NCBI GenBank assembly: GCA_001564205.1
Contig: LKMY01000039.1
Location: 1-11,018 of the forward strand
Reading direction: 5' to 3'
Length of the DNA stretch: 11,018 nt
From: Nanohaloarchaea archaeon PL-Br10_U2g5
GTDB lineage: Archaea; Halobacteriota; Halobacteria; Halobacteriales; Haloferacaceae
Shown: one piece after another, positions 1-9,246 of the stretch
Layout: each line of letters begins with the position of its first letter
Position numbering within the stretch: the stretch's first letter is position 1
The notes under the pieces: generated by a model
What the model was told of the DNA's origin: nothing
What the model saw: the letters and a program-made list of their open reading frames with translations, nothing else
Databases searched by the model: none
Position numbers and translations under genes: made by a program

Positions 1-6
1 CGATCT

Positions 7-45
7 GTAGTATCTCGTGATAGCTTCTTTCAATAACCACCACCC
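7..45 (+). promoter_or_regulatory. possible promoter and short leader of the rpo operon
   Basis: Only 45 nt precede rpoH. An AT-richer patch at 7-15 (GTAGTATCT) lies about 31-39 nt before the ATG, which would suit a TATA-like element with a very short leader. There is no Shine-Dalgarno sequence before the ATG; the last bases are CACCACCC. This fits the leaderless or short-leader initiation usual in haloarchaea. The match to a TATA box is poor, and the real promoter may lie further left, outside the window. Confidence 0.25.
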
Positions 46-276
46 ATGGTAGACGTAAGCCAACACGAACTCGTCCCGGACCACGTCCTGCTCGACGATC
101 CCGAGGAGGTCGACGCGGTTCTGGCAGAGTACGACGTGAAACGGACGAACCTGCCGAAGATCAAACGTACGGATCCCGCGCTCCCCGACGAAGCCGAAGT
201 CGGTGACGTGGTGAAGATCGTTCGAAACTCCCGCACGACCGAAAAGGCGGTCGTGTACCGACTGGTCGTCTCATGA
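46..276 (+). CDS. rpoH: DNA-directed RNA polymerase subunit H (Rpo5)
   Basis: This is the 76-residue archaeal RNA polymerase subunit H, equivalent to the C-terminal domain of eukaryotic Rpb5. It sits on the downstream jaw of the polymerase. The sequence matches the family throughout: [10 protein letters not shown] near the N-terminus, then [12 protein letters not shown], then the closing strand segment [21 protein letters not shown]. The length is typical for Archaea, which lack the N-terminal half of Rpb5. The ATG at 46 is chosen because the conserved start follows within a few residues. As in other Archaea the gene heads the rpo operon. Its stop overlaps the rpoB'' start by 4 nt (ATGA), implying coupled translation. 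Confidence 0.97.
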   Translation: MVDVSQHELVPDHVLLDDPEEVDAVLAEYDVKRTNLPKIKRTDPALPDEAEVGDVVKIVRNSRTTEKAVVYRLVVS

Positions 277-1838
277 ACAGGCAAGACCGACGCGTGGTGT
301 CACGTGAGTATTTCTCGGATGAACGGCTCGCTGAACACCACTTCCGCTCGTTCAACAACTTCCTGGACCGCGGTATGCAGGAGGTCGTCGACGAGAAGGA
401 GACGATCGAGACCGACATCGGAGACAAGGAGGGCCAAGAACCCGTCTACGTCGAGCTCGGCGACGTGCGGATGGTCACCCCGCGCGTTCGAGAGGCCGAC
501 GGCTCCGAGGAACTGCTGTACCCGCAAGAGGCCCGCCTCCGTAACATCACCTACTCCGCGCCAGTGTTCATGGAGATGTCCATCGTGCGCGGCGGCGAAG
601 ACGAGCCGGAACAGGTCGTCGACACGACCGAGACCAAGGTCGGCCGGATGCCGATCATGGTCGGGTCGAACAAGTGTAACATGGCCGGGTTCTCCGACGA
701 CGAGCTCATCGATATCGGCGAAGACCCTGTCGACCCCGGCGGCTACTTCATCGTCAACGGCTCCGAGCGCGTGCTGATGACCTCGGAGGACCTCGCACCG
801 AACAAGATTCTCGCCGAGTACGACTCGAAGTACGGCGACGAGATTCAGGTCGCCAAAACGTTCTCCCAACGGCGCGGCTACCGCGCCTTAGTGTTGTGTG
901 AGCGCAACCGCGAGGGGCTGCTCGAAGTGTCGTTCCCGTCCGTCTCGGGCTCGATAGACTTCGTGACTCTCGTCCGTGCGCTCGGGTTAGAGTCCGACGA
1001 AGAGATCGTTCACCGGGTCTCGGACGACCCCGAGATTGTGAAGTTCATGCTGGAGAACTTAGAGGAGGCGTCGGTGCAGACGACCGAGGGAGCCATCGAG
1101 ACTCTCGGCGAGCGTGTCGCCTCCGGTCAGGGGAAAAACTACCAGCTCAAGCGAGCGAACTACGTCATCGACCGGTACCTTCTTCCGCACCTCCACGAGG
1201 AGGGCGTCGACGAGGAGGACGTCCGGATCAACAAGGCGTACTACCTCTGCCGGATGGCCGAGGCGTGTTTCGAGCTTGCGTTGGAGCGCCGCGAGGCCGA
1301 CGACAAAGACCACTACGCGAACAAGCGTCTGAAGGTCTCCGGCGACCTGATGCGTGACCTGTTCCGGACCGCACTGAACAAGCTGGCGCGGGACGTGAAG
1401 TATCAGCTTGAGCGCGCGAACATGCGGAACCGAGACCTCACGGTCAACACGGTCGTTCGCTCTGACGTGTTAACCGAGCGGCTCGAACACCCGATTGCGA
1501 CGGGTAACTGGGTGGGTGGCCGCTCGGGCGTCTCCCAGCTGGTCGACCGGACGGACTACATGGGGGTCCTCTCGCACCTGCGCCGTCTGCGCTCGCCGCT
1601 GTCGCGCTCGCAGCCGCATTTCGAGGCGCGGGACCTCCACGCGACTCAGTGGGGTCGCATCTGTCCCTCCGAGACGCCGGAAGGGCCGAACTGCGGACTC
1701 GTGAAGAACTTCGCGCAGGCGATGGAGCTCTCACAGACGGTCGATGACGAACAGGGGCTGAAACGAGAACTGGCGTCGATGGGTGTCGAGGGGATCCCCG
1801 GCATCGAGGGCGTCGAACGACAGACGGCGGACGACTAA
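273..1838 (+). CDS. rpoB2: DNA-directed RNA polymerase subunit B'' (Rpo2N)
   Basis: This 521-residue protein is the N-terminal half of the split archaeal B subunit, equivalent to the N-terminal part of Rpb2 and bacterial beta. It forms the protrusion, lobe and fork of the polymerase. Recognisable segments are the N-terminal [20 protein letters not shown], the [12 protein letters not shown] motif, [13 protein letters not shown], and the fork-region motif around residues 464-476 ([13 protein letters not shown]). The protein ends about 45 residues after that motif, where halophiles and several euryarchaea split the subunit. The start at 273 gives a 4-nt overlap with rpoH. No good Shine-Dalgarno sequence precedes it, so translation is probably coupled. 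Subunit B' starts 1 nt after the stop. There is no frameshift or intein. Confidence 0.97.
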   Translation: MNRQDRRVVSREYFSDERLAEHHFRSFNNFLDRGMQEVVDEKETIETDIGDKEGQEPVYVELGDVRMVTPRVREADGSEELLYPQEARLRNITYSAPVFMEMSIVRGGEDEPEQVVDTTETKVGRMPIMVGSNKCNMAGFSDDELIDIGEDPVDPGGYFIVNGSERVLMTSEDLAPNKILAEYDSKYGDEIQVAKTFSQRRGYRALVLCERNREGLLEVSFPSVSGSIDFVTLVRALGLESDEEIVHRVSDDPEIVKFMLENLEEASVQTTEGAIETLGERVASGQGKNYQLKRANYVIDRYLLPHLHEEGVDEEDVRINKAYYLCRMAEACFELALERREADDKDHYANKRLKVSGDLMRDLFRTALNKLARDVKYQLERANMRNRDLTVNTVVRSDVLTERLEHPIATGNWVGGRSGVSQLVDRTDYMGVLSHLRRLRSPLSRSQPHFEARDLHATQWGRICPSETPEGPNCGLVKNFAQAMELSQTVDDEQGLKRELASMGVEGIPGIEGVERQTADD

Positions 1839-1839
1839 T

Positions 1840-3669
1840 ATGGCTCAGGCAGAACGCGAAGCAAAAGTGTACGTCAACGGGAGCCTCGTCGGGACCCATC
1901 CGGACCCCGAGGCCCTCGCCGAACAGATCCGCGGGGCGCGCCGACGAGGCGACGTCTCGGAGATGGTGAACGTCTCGGTCAAAGACCGGACCCAAGAAGT
2001 AATCGTCAACGCGGACGCGGGACGCGCTCGCCGTCCGCTCATCGTTGTCGAGAACGGTGAGCCACTCCTCGGTGACGAGGAGGTCGATGCGCTCGATCGC
2101 GGCGACGTCGAGTTCGAGGACCTCGTCGACCGCGGCTACGTCGAGTTCATCGACGCCGAGGAAGAAGAGGACATCCTCGTCGCCGTCGACGAAGAGGACG
2201 TCAGCGACGACCACACGCACCTCGAGATCGACCCGCAGCTCGTGTTCGGTATCGGTGCGGGGATGATCCCGTACCCCGAACACAACGCGAGCCCCCGGAT
2301 TACGATGGGTGCAGGGATGATGAAGCAGTCGCTCGGACTCCCCTCCGCCAACTACCGGATCCGACCGGACACGCGTCAACACCTGCTGCACTACCCGCAG
2401 CTGGCAATGGTGAAAACGCAGACCTCGGACCAGATCAGCTTCGACAAGCGCCCGGCGGCACAGAACTTCGTCGTGGCCGTGATGTCCTACGAGGGGTTCA
2501 ACATCGAGGACGCGCTGGTGATGAATCAGGGCTCCGTCGACCGCGCGCTCACTCGCTCGCACTTCTTCCGGACGTACGAAGGCGAGGAGCGTCGGTACCC
2601 CGGTGGCCAAGAGGACCGCTTCGAGATTCCCGATCAGGACGTACGCGGCGCTCGCGGCGAGGACGCGTACACCCACCTCGACGAGGACGGCCTCGTCAAC
2701 CCCGAGACGAAAGTAAACGAGTCGTCGGTGCTGTTAGGGAAGACCAGCCCGCCGCGCTTCCTCGAAGAGCCCGACGACATGGGCGGACTCTCTCCGCAGA
2801 AGCGGCGTGAGACCTCGGTGACGATGCGCTCGGGCGAATCCGGCGTCGTCGACACCGTGACGCTGATGGAGGGCGAAGACGGCTCGAAGCTGTCGAAGGT
2901 GAAGGTTCGCGACCAGCGTGTGCCCGAACTGGGCGACAAGTTCGCGTCCCGACACGGTCAGAAGGGCGTCGTCGGTCACCTCGCGCCACAGGAGGATATG
3001 CCGTTCACCGAGGAGGGAGTCGTCCCCGACCTCGTGATGAACCCGCACGCGCTCCCGTCGCGGATGACGGTCGGCCACGTGCTGGAGATGCTCGGCGGGA
3101 AGGTCGGCTCGCTCCGCGGGTCGCGGGTCGACGGGACGCCGTTCCAGGGCGAAGACGAAGACGAGCTTCGCGGTGGATTAGAGGATCACGGCTTCAAATC
3201 CTCCGGAAAGGAGGTCATGTACTCCGGCGTCACCGGGGAGAAGATCGACGCGGAGATCTTCGTCGGAACGATCTTCTATCACAAACTGTACCACATGGTG
3301 TCGAACAAGCTCCACGCCCGCTCTCGCGGGCCGGTGCAGGTGCTCACGCGCCAGCCGACCGAGGGGCGCGCCCGCGAGGGTGGTCTCCGCGTCGGAGAGA
3401 TGGAGCGAGATACGATCATCGGCCACGGTGCGTCGATGGTGCTCAACGAGCGGCTACTCGAGTCCTCGGACGCGGAGACCGTTCACGTCTCCGCGGAGAC
3501 CGGACTCGTCGCCGTCGAAGACCGCGAGCAGCGCCGCGTGTACGACCCGGTCACGGGCGACGAAGACGACATCCACGAGCTGGAAGTGAGCTACGCGTTC
3601 AAGCTGCTTCTCGACGAGATGATCGCCTTAGGCATCCGACCGAAGCTCGAACTGGAGGACGCGATTTAA
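1840..3669 (+). CDS. rpoB1: DNA-directed RNA polymerase subunit B' (Rpo2C)
   Basis: This 609-residue protein is the C-terminal half of the split B subunit. It holds the wall, the hybrid-binding domain and part of the active site. Catalytic-region motifs are clear. [10 protein letters not shown] lies at 216-225, with E223/D224 matching the Rpb2 Glu-Asp pair. [12 protein letters not shown] lies at 365-376, with the two conserved lysines K367 and K375 that contact the nascent RNA or NTP. The conserved anchor [20 protein letters not shown] lies near the C-terminus. The ATG at 1840 is preferred over an in-frame upstream start because it follows the rpoB'' stop by one base and leads directly into the expected KVYVNG segment. 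Oddly, the zinc ribbon expected near residues 551-572 has no cysteines: Ser, Thr, Asp and Thr occupy those positions. Confidence 0.97.
   Translation: MAQAEREAKVYVNGSLVGTHPDPEALAEQIRGARRRGDVSEMVNVSVKDRTQEVIVNADAGRARRPLIVVENGEPLLGDEEVDALDRGDVEFEDLVDRGYVEFIDAEEEEDILVAVDEEDVSDDHTHLEIDPQLVFGIGAGMIPYPEHNASPRITMGAGMMKQSLGLPSANYRIRPDTRQHLLHYPQLAMVKTQTSDQISFDKRPAAQNFVVAVMSYEGFNIEDALVMNQGSVDRALTRSHFFRTYEGEERRYPGGQEDRFEIPDQDVRGARGEDAYTHLDEDGLVNPETKVNESSVLLGKTSPPRFLEEPDDMGGLSPQKRRETSVTMRSGESGVVDTVTLMEGEDGSKLSKVKVRDQRVPELGDKFASRHGQKGVVGHLAPQEDMPFTEEGVVPDLVMNPHALPSRMTVGHVLEMLGGKVGSLRGSRVDGTPFQGEDEDELRGGLEDHGFKSSGKEVMYSGVTGEKIDAEIFVGTIFYHKLYHMVSNKLHARSRGPVQVLTRQPTEGRAREGGLRVGEMERDTIIGHGASMVLNERLLESSDAETVHVSAETGLVAVEDREQRRVYDPVTGDEDDIHELEVSYAFKLLLDEMIALGIRPKLELEDAI
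3490..3555 (+). other. degenerate zinc-ribbon segment in RpoB'
   Basis: Residues 551-572 of RpoB' lie where Rpb2 and many archaeal B subunits have a CxxCG...CPxCG zinc ribbon. Here the frame of the motif survives (SAETG and YDPVTGD), but the four metal ligands read S551, T554, D569 and T572. The flanking parts (DREQRRVY before, [12 protein letters not shown] after) are normal, so this is substitution in place, not deletion. The alignment with the family is from memory. Confidence 0.7.
3654..3658 (+). promoter_or_regulatory. Shine-Dalgarno sequence for rpoA'
   Basis: GGAGG ends 11 nt before the ATG at 3670 and lies inside the last codons of rpoB'. It favours the ATG at 3670 over the second ATG at 3676, which would be 17 nt away. 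The spacing is slightly long. The rpoB' stop abuts this start (TAAATG), so re-initiation may contribute. Confidence 0.5.
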
Positions 3670-6603
3670 ATGTCAATGCAAACACCGAAAGTGCTCGGCG
3701 GTATCGACTTCGGCCTCATGGACCCGGAAACGTACCGGGACATGTCGGCGACGAAGGTTATCACGGCCGACACGTACGACGACGACGGCTACCCGATCGA
3801 CATGGGGCTGATGGACCCCCGACTGGGCGTCATCGACCCCGGACTTGAGTGCCGGACCTGCGGCTCTCACTCCGGCTCCTGTAACGGCCATTTCGGCCAC
3901 ATCGAGCTTGCAGCGCCCGTCATCCACGTGGGCTTCACGAAGCTCATCAGGCGACTGCTCCGCTCGACGTGTCGTGAATGCGGGAAGCTCGCCTTGGACG
4001 AGGCCCAGCGCGACGAGTTCCGCGAGCGCTACGAGCGCGCCCAAGAGCTCGGCGACGATGAGCACGACGTTCTGAAAGCGGCCGTTCGACAGGCCCGGAA
4101 GGCGAAGACGTGCCCGTTCTGTGGCGAGCCGCAGGCGGACATCAAACACGAGAAACCGACCACGTACTACGAGGTCCAAGACGTGCTCTCGGGCGACTAC
4201 TCCGAACACATCGCGGCTGCGATGCAGCCCGACGAGGAAGAAGACGATCCGGGCACGTCACCACAGGAGCTCGCCGAGAAGACCGACATCGCCGTCGAGC
4301 GAATCAATGAGATCATGGCCGGCGAGTTCCGCCCGCGCAAAGAGGACCGCCGCGCCATCGAGAAGGCGCTCGATATCGATCTCACCGAAGAGGATATGAA
4401 CAAGCTGATGCCCTCGGACATCCGGGACTGGTTCGAAGACATCCCGAACGAGGACCTAGAGGTCCTCGGAATCGATTCGCAGGACTCGCGTCCGGAGTGG
4501 ATGATCCTGACGGTGCTTCCCGTTCCCCCGGTCACCACGCGCCCGTCTATCACGCTGGACAACGGCCAGCGCTCCGAGGACGACCTCACGCACAAGCTGG
4601 TGGATATCATCCGGATCAACCAGCGGTTCATGGAGAACCGCGAGGCGGGTGCTCCGCAGCTGATCATCGAGGACCTCTGGGAGCTGTTACAGTACCACGT
4701 CACCACGTTCGTCGACAACGAGATCAGCGGGACCCCGCCGGCGCGGCACCGCTCCGGCCGCCCGCTCAAGACGCTCAGTCAGCGGCTGAAAGGGAAAGAG
4801 GGTCGCTTCCGCGGATCGCTGTCCGGGAAGCGCGTGAACTTCTCCGCACGGACGGTCATCTCGCCGGACCCGACGCTCTCGCTGAACGAGGTCGGCGTTC
4901 CGGACCGGGTCGCAATGGAGATGACCCAGACGCTGAACGTCACCGATCGTAACGTCGAGGAAGCGCGCCAATACGTCCGTAACGGACCCGAGGGGCATCC
5001 CGGCGCCAACTACGTCCGCCGACCGGACGGGCGCCGTCTGAAGGTGACCGAGAAGAACTGCGAGGAGCTCGCCGAGAAGATCGAGCCCGACTGGGAGGTG
5101 AATCGGCACCTGGTCGACGGCGATATCGTGATCTTCAACCGGCAGCCGTCGCTCCACCGGATGTCTATTATGGCTCACGAGGTCGTGGTAATGCCGTACA
5201 AGACGTTCCGTCTGAACACCGTCGTCTGTCCGCCGTACAACGCTGACTTCGACGGCGACGAGATGAACATGCACGCGCTCCAGAACGAAGAGGCGCGCGC
5301 GGAGGCGCGAGTCCTCATGCGCGTCCAAGAGCAGATCCTCTCACCGCGGTTCGGCGGAAACATCATCGGTGCGATCCAGGACCACATCTCCGGGACGTAC
5401 CTGCTCACCCACTCGAACCCGCAGTTCACCGAGACGCAGGCGCTCGACCTGCTTCGCGCGACCCGCGTCGACGAGCTGCCCGAAGCGGACGGCATCGACG
5501 ACGACGGCCGCGAGTACTGGACCGGCCGCACGCTGTTCTCGGAGCTGCTCCCCGACGACCTCTCGCTGCACTTCTCCTCGTCGACCGGCGACGACGTCGT
5601 CATCGAGAACGGCCAACTGGTCGAGGGGACGATAGACGAGGACGCGGTCGGCGCGTTCGGCGGCGAGGTCGTCGACACCCTCACCAAGGAGTACGGCGAG
5701 ACGCGCTCGCGTATATTCATCAACGAGATCGCGTCGCTCGCGATGCGCGCGATCATGCATTTCGGCTTCTCGATCGGGATCGACGACGAGTCGATCCCGC
5801 CGGCGGCCGAACAGCAGGTCGACGACGCGATCGAGAGCGCGTACGACCGCGTCCAAGAGCTGATCGCGACGTACGAGGCCGGCGAGCTGGAGTCGCTTCC
5901 GGGCCGCGGCGTCGATGAGACCCTGGAAATGAAGATCATGCAGACGCTCGGGAAGGCACGCGACTCCGCGGGTGAGATCGCCGATCAACACTTCGGCGAC
6001 GACAACCCGGCCGTCGTGATGGCTCGGTCCGGCGCGCGTGGATCGATGCTGAACCTCACGCAGATGGCCGGCTCCGTCGGCCAGCAGGCGGTTCGTGGCG
6101 AGCGGATCAATCGCGGCTACGAAGACCGGACGCTGTCGCACTACCGACCCAACGATCTCTCCGCAGAGGCGCACGGGTTCGTGGAGAACTCCTACCGCGG
6201 TGGGCTCACTCCACAGGAGTTCTTCTTCCACGCGATGGGCGGCCGTGAAGGGCTGGTCGACACGGCAGTTCGGACCTCGAAGTCCGGCTACCTCCAGCGT
6301 CGGCTCATCAACGCGCTCTCAGAGCTGGAAGCGCAGTACGACGGCTCCGTTCGAGACACCTCTGGGCGGATCGTCCAGTTCGAGTTCGGCGAGGACGGCA
6401 CGTCACCTGTCAAGGTCTCGTCGGGCGAAGGCGACGGTATCGACGTCGACGACATCGTCGACCGCGTCGTCGACTCCGAGTTCGAATCGGCAGAAGAGAA
6501 AGAACGGTTCCTCGGCGAGCGCACGCCGCCGACGAACCTCTCCGAGCACGCCGGGCCGGGACTGAATAGGGCCGGTGGTGCGGGGGTGGAATCCGATGAC
6601 TGA
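3670..6603 (+). CDS. rpoA1: DNA-directed RNA polymerase subunit A' (Rpo1N)
   Basis: This 977-residue protein is the N-terminal part of the split largest subunit (Rpb1/beta' family). It carries the clamp, the active-site core and the start of the funnel. The catalytic motif NADFDGD is at 524-530, with D526, D528 and D530 binding Mg2+. Two zinc sites are intact: C61, C64, C71 and H74, and C101, C104, C148 and C151. Other landmarks are [12 protein letters not shown] (283-294), [20 protein letters not shown] (380-399) and [15 protein letters not shown] (490-504). As I recall it, the usual archaeal length is about 870-910. Much of the excess here is a segment at about 172-247 that contains an XRE-like helix-turn-helix. 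There is no intein. The gene abuts rpoB' and overlaps rpoA'' by 8 nt. Confidence 0.98.
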   Translation: MSMQTPKVLGGIDFGLMDPETYRDMSATKVITADTYDDDGYPIDMGLMDPRLGVIDPGLECRTCGSHSGSCNGHFGHIELAAPVIHVGFTKLIRRLLRSTCRECGKLALDEAQRDEFRERYERAQELGDDEHDVLKAAVRQARKAKTCPFCGEPQADIKHEKPTTYYEVQDVLSGDYSEHIAAAMQPDEEEDDPGTSPQELAEKTDIAVERINEIMAGEFRPRKEDRRAIEKALDIDLTEEDMNKLMPSDIRDWFEDIPNEDLEVLGIDSQDSRPEWMILTVLPVPPVTTRPSITLDNGQRSEDDLTHKLVDIIRINQRFMENREAGAPQLIIEDLWELLQYHVTTFVDNEISGTPPARHRSGRPLKTLSQRLKGKEGRFRGSLSGKRVNFSARTVISPDPTLSLNEVGVPDRVAMEMTQTLNVTDRNVEEARQYVRNGPEGHPGANYVRRPDGRRLKVTEKNCEELAEKIEPDWEVNRHLVDGDIVIFNRQPSLHRMSIMAHEVVVMPYKTFRLNTVVCPPYNADFDGDEMNMHALQNEEARAEARVLMRVQEQILSPRFGGNIIGAIQDHISGTYLLTHSNPQFTETQALDLLRATRVDELPEADGIDDDGREYWTGRTLFSELLPDDLSLHFSSSTGDDVVIENGQLVEGTIDEDAVGAFGGEVVDTLTKEYGETRSRIFINEIASLAMRAIMHFGFSIGIDDESIPPAAEQQVDDAIESAYDRVQELIATYEAGELESLPGRGVDETLEMKIMQTLGKARDSAGEIADQHFGDDNPAVVMARSGARGSMLNLTQMAGSVGQQAVRGERINRGYEDRTLSHYRPNDLSAEAHGFVENSYRGGLTPQEFFFHAMGGREGLVDTAVRTSKSGYLQRRLINALSELEAQYDGSVRDTSGRIVQFEFGEDGTSPVKVSSGEGDGIDVDDIVDRVVDSEFESAEEKERFLGERTPPTNLSEHAGPGLNRAGGAGVESDD
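4183..4410 (+). other. extra segment of RpoA' with an XRE-like helix-turn-helix
   Basis: Residues about 172-247 separate the normal KPTTYYEVQ segment, after the second zinc site, from the normal [18 protein letters not shown] segment. Within it, residues 196-238 follow the Cro/XRE helix-turn-helix pattern without a gap: SPQELAEKT (helix 2), turn [13 protein letters not shown] (recognition helix position), an R-P step, then [13 protein letters not shown] (final helices). Residues 178-185 (SEHIAAAM) could be helix 1, followed by an acidic loop (DEEEDD). The fold is inferred from pattern alone. Confidence 0.6.
6582..6590 (+). promoter_or_regulatory. Shine-Dalgarno-like sequence for rpoA''
   Basis: GGGGGTGGA lies 5 nt before the ATG at 6596 and resembles the haloarchaeal GGAGGTGA consensus. 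It selects this ATG over the in-frame GTG at 6575, which would add seven non-family residues. It lies within the last codons of rpoA'. Confidence 0.55.
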
Positions 6604-7810
6604 GTACGACAACGTGACCGACGATATGGAGGCGGTCGTGGAGGCGACAGAGCTTCCCTCCCGTCTCAAGAATGAAGTGTACGAGGCACTCGACCGCAAG
6701 GCCGGTGAAGCCGGCGAGGTCACCATCGAACAGGCGACCGAAATCGCAACGGGTGTCGAGAACCGCTACATCGAGACGCGGGTCGATCCGCTCGACCCGG
6801 TCGGAACGGTTTCTGCACAGTCGATCGGTGAGCCCGGAACGCAGATGACAATGAACACCTTCCACTACGCTGGGGTTGCAGAGATTGACGTTACCCAGGG
6901 GCTCCCCCGGCTCATCGAGCTGGTCGACGCCCGGAAGACGCCGGACACGCCGATGATGACCGTCCACCTCGACGGTGAGCACGCGACGGACCGAGAGAAG
7001 GCCCACGAGGTCGTCTGGTCGATCGAGGCGACGCGTATCCTCGCGCTCGGCGACGTGTCGACGAACGTCGCGGACATGCTCGTGCGGATCGACCTGAACG
7101 ACGACACGCTCTTAGAGCGGTGGCCCACCCACTCGGACCCCTCCGAGGTCGCCGGCATCATCGCCGAGACGATCGAGGACTCCCTCGGTGTCGACACTCG
7201 ACAGTCAGGTACCGTCATCGAGTTCGGTCCGGGCGAGCCGAGCTACCGCGAGCTGCTGCAGCTCGTCGAGCAGCTCCGCGAGATCGTGTTCAAAGGGATC
7301 GAAGAGATCGACCGCGTCGTCATCCGGAAAGAGGAGATCGACGGCGACGAGGAGTTCGTTCTCTACACCGAGGGGTCGGCGTTCGGCGACGCCCTCGACA
7401 TCGAGGGCGTCGACGCCTCCCGGACGACGTGTAACAACATCCACGAGATCTACCGCAGCCTCGGCGTCGAGGCGGCCCGCGAGACGATCATCGACGAGAC
7501 GAAGAACACGCTCGAAGAACAGGGGCTCGACGACGTGAACGTCCGGCACCTCATGCTCGTTGCGGACATCATGACGAACAACGGTGAGATCGACTCGATC
7601 GGCCGGCACGGGATCTCCGGCTCGAAGGACTCGGTGCTCGCGCGCGCTGCGTTCGAGGTGACGGTCAACCACCTGCTCGACGCCGCGATTCACGGCGAGT
7701 ACGACGAGCTCGACGGCGTCATCGAGAACGTCATCGCCGGGAAACCGATCTCGCTCGGCACCGGCGACGTCGACCTACGGATGGGCTCGCGCGTCGTGAG
7801 CGACGACTGA
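6596..7810 (+). CDS. rpoA2: DNA-directed RNA polymerase subunit A'' (Rpo1C)
   Basis: This 404-residue protein is the C-terminal part of the split largest subunit. It completes the active site and carries the trigger loop and the distal clamp and jaw parts. The trigger-loop motif [20 protein letters not shown] spans 75-94. H90 corresponds to the trigger-loop histidine (Rpb1 H1085) that contacts the incoming [22 protein letters not shown] follows directly, and the late [20 protein letters not shown] segment is typical of the C-terminal end. The ATG at 6596 is chosen for its Shine-Dalgarno-like sequence and because upstream residues do not match the family. It overlaps rpoA' by 8 nt and nusA by 1 nt (TGATG). 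Confidence 0.97.
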   Translation: MTEYDNVTDDMEAVVEATELPSRLKNEVYEALDRKAGEAGEVTIEQATEIATGVENRYIETRVDPLDPVGTVSAQSIGEPGTQMTMNTFHYAGVAEIDVTQGLPRLIELVDARKTPDTPMMTVHLDGEHATDREKAHEVVWSIEATRILALGDVSTNVADMLVRIDLNDDTLLERWPTHSDPSEVAGIIAETIEDSLGVDTRQSGTVIEFGPGEPSYRELLQLVEQLREIVFKGIEEIDRVVIRKEEIDGDEEFVLYTEGSAFGDALDIEGVDASRTTCNNIHEIYRSLGVEAARETIIDETKNTLEEQGLDDVNVRHLMLVADIMTNNGEIDSIGRHGISGSKDSVLARAAFEVTVNHLLDAAIHGEYDELDGVIENVIAGKPISLGTGDVDLRMGSRVVSDD

Positions 7811-8229
7811 TGTACGTCGAGCTCTCTGACGAGGCGCGGCGCTACATCGGTCGGTTCGACGAGCTGACCGGTGTCGCGCCGAAAGACTGCCTCGTAGAGG
7901 GCGACCGGCTCGTGTTCCTCGTGCCGGCCGGTGAGATGGCCGCGGCGATCGGACAGTCCGGTGAGACCGTCGAGGAAGCGGAGCGCCGGCTAGCGAAGTC
8001 CGTCGAGTTGGTCGAGGATGCAGACACGCCCGAGGCGTTCGTCGCAAGCGCGCTCGCGCCCGCGGCCGTCACCGCCGTGACGGTCTCGGAGCAGAACGAC
8101 CGCGTCGCGTACGTCGAGGTCCCCGAGCCGGACCGCGGCGTCGCCATCGGTGCCGACGGGACCAACATCGAGACGGCGCGGACGCTAGCGAAACGACACT
8201 GTGACATCGACGATATCCAGCTGACTTGA
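7810..8229 (+). CDS. nusA: NusA-like transcription elongation/termination protein (two KH domains)
   Basis: This 139-residue archaeal NusA consists of two KH RNA-binding domains. It lacks the N-terminal polymerase-binding domain and the S1 domain of bacterial NusA. The KH signature loops are visible: GQSG at 48-51 in IGQSGETVEEAERRL, and GADG at 114-117 in IGADGTNIETARTLAKRH. The length equals that of the ORF139 I recall after rpoA'' in Halobacterium. Its start shares one base with the rpoA'' stop (TGATG), so it is the last gene of the coupled rpo block. It probably binds nascent RNA on the polymerase. The archaeal function is inferred from homology and position. An imperfect hairpin follows the stop by 10 nt. 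Confidence 0.93.
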   Translation: MYVELSDEARRYIGRFDELTGVAPKDCLVEGDRLVFLVPAGEMAAAIGQSGETVEEAERRLAKSVELVEDADTPEAFVASALAPAAVTAVTVSEQNDRVAYVEVPEPDRGVAIGADGTNIETARTLAKRHCDIDDIQLT

Positions 8230-8239
8230 AGGCGCTACC

Positions 8240-8269
8240 GTGACCACCGAGTCGTCTCGGATCGGTCAC
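8240..8269 (+). terminator. hairpin after nusA (possible terminator or processing site)
   Basis: GTGACC (8240-8245) pairs with GGTCAC (8264-8269), and CCGAG (8247-8251) pairs with CTCGG (8256-8260) around a TCGT loop. This gives 11 pairs with a small internal loop, 10 nt past the nusA stop. No T-run follows directly; the nearest is TTTT at 8291-8294. Part of the right arm can pair instead with CGATCCG at 8279-8285. It may mark the end of the rpo transcript, a processing site, or nothing. Confidence 0.4.
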
Positions 8270-8288
8270 ATCGCCCATCGATCCGCGG

Positions 8289-8298
8289 CCTTTTGCCG
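8289..8298 (+). promoter_or_regulatory. promoter-like element of the lipoprotein gene
   Basis: CCTTTTGCCG lies with its T-run ending 24 nt before the ATG at 8319. That is where the TATA element of a leaderless haloarchaeal gene belongs. No Shine-Dalgarno sequence is present before the ATG. The same motif with one more T precedes the minus-strand gene at the right end. It is a weak match to the classic TATA consensus. Confidence 0.4.
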
Positions 8299-8318
8299 AC
8301 GGGACCGTTGCACCAAAC

Positions 8319-9122
8319 ATGAACGTTGACCGCAGGCGATTCCTCGTCGGGATCGGCACCGGAGCCGCGGTCGGAATCGCCGGCTGTACCGGCGAGGACG
8401 ACGGGCAACCCTTCGACGACGCTGACTGGCGCGACGGCGAGGAGCTCGATATCGAGACGCTCGCCGAGCGCCACACGGAAACGCTCGTCGACTCGGGCGG
8501 CGTTACCCTGTTCTCGACGGCCGAGACGACCCACGACGGCGACGCGGAGCCGAGCCCGTGGCTTCCCACACAGACATACGAGTCGCGGTACGACCTGGAA
8601 AACGAACGGCAGTACGTCCGGCAGGAGATACCAGGCGACGCAGAGACCGAGGTATCGGAGCTATACGTCGCCGACGGCGAGGCATTGTTCCGACAAGCCG
8701 TCGGCGAAACGGTGCAGTACGACAGACAGTCGGTAGAGCGGTCACTCGACGAGCTTACGGAAACGATGCGAGACGAGGTCGTAACGGGAATCCGCGTCGA
8801 GGGAGCGACCGAAGCTGGGGAGGCGGAGTTCGAGGGACTGAACCTCTGGAATCCGACGACCGACGGTGAAAGCGAGATCCGCGGCGAGTCGACCGCACGG
8901 TTCACATCCGAGACGTTCGATGGCGATCGGAACATTCCGGCGACAGTCGAAACCGCATCAGCAACGGTGTACGTGCTCGAATCGGCCGTCGTTCCGCGGC
9001 TCGAACAGTCGTGGGAGGGTGAGCACGACGGTCAACAGGCCGAAGTCGATGTCGATATCGACTACCGCGACCCCGGCACCGAGATCGCCGAGCCCGACTG
9101 GGCGCCGGAAGCCAGAGAGTGA
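8319..9122 (+). CDS. Tat-exported lipoprotein, LolA-like (DUF7537-type) candidate
   Basis: This 267-residue predicted lipoprotein is bound for the outer face of the membrane. The N-terminus has a twin-arginine motif (DRRRFLV, residues 4-10), a Gly/Ala-rich hydrophobic stretch, and a lipobox ending at C23 (GIAGC). The rest is acidic with many beta-strand-like stretches. A Gly-Ser-free C-terminal pattern (strand-like VYVLESAVVPRLEQSW, then a closing EIAEPDWAPEA) resembles the haloarchaeal LolA-like lipoproteins grouped as DUF7537. That assignment is from memory of the style, not a search, and no substrate can be named. Codons such as ATA, CTA and GTA look commoner here than in the neighbours, suggesting lower expression. 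It separates nusA from rps12, which I recall as adjacent in Halobacterium. It has its own promoter-like element. Confidence 0.85.
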   Translation: MNVDRRRFLVGIGTGAAVGIAGCTGEDDGQPFDDADWRDGEELDIETLAERHTETLVDSGGVTLFSTAETTHDGDAEPSPWLPTQTYESRYDLENERQYVRQEIPGDAETEVSELYVADGEALFRQAVGETVQYDRQSVERSLDELTETMRDEVVTGIRVEGATEAGEAEFEGLNLWNPTTDGESEIRGESTARFTSETFDGDRNIPATVETASATVYVLESAVVPRLEQSWEGEHDGQQAEVDVDIDYRDPGTEIAEPDWAPEARE

Positions 9123-9246
9123 TCGGCTAGCAGCCGTCGAGTGTCCCGTACACGACAGAAGCGATCCGGAGAACGGCGCACGCTCGCGCCCGCTTACCGG
9201 CTCAACGGAGACGTGCATCCGTCGTTGCCGTTGTGTGAAACCCTCT

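Noticed and set aside
1783..1839. Upstream extension of rpoB' by 19 codons
   Set aside because: It would overlap the rpoB'' coding region and adds residues unlike the family, while the ATG at 1840 leads straight into the conserved start.
1444..2676. Minus-strand open frame of 410 codons opposite rpoB''/rpoB'
   Set aside because: It lies entirely opposite two conserved polymerase genes, has a biased composition and no recognisable motifs.
5341..6231. Minus-strand open frame of 296 codons opposite rpoA'
   Set aside because: Shadow frame of a strongly conserved gene; composition follows the reverse of acidic codons and no family is recognisable.
6575..6595. GTG start for rpoA'' seven codons upstream
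   Set aside because: The ATG at 6596 has a better-placed Shine-Dalgarno-like sequence, and the added residues do not match subunit A''.
3670..7810. Possible intein in RpoA' or RpoA''
   Set aside because: The conserved motifs run without a break, and the extra RpoA' segment (about 75 residues) is far too short and lacks splicing motifs.
8069..8935. Long minus-strand open frame of 288 codons opposite nusA and the lipoprotein gene
   Set aside because: The product is Ser/Arg/Pro-rich and basic, unlike acidic haloarchaeal proteins, with no domain pattern. It is the typical antisense shadow of a GC-rich gene, and the plus strand holds two well-supported genes.
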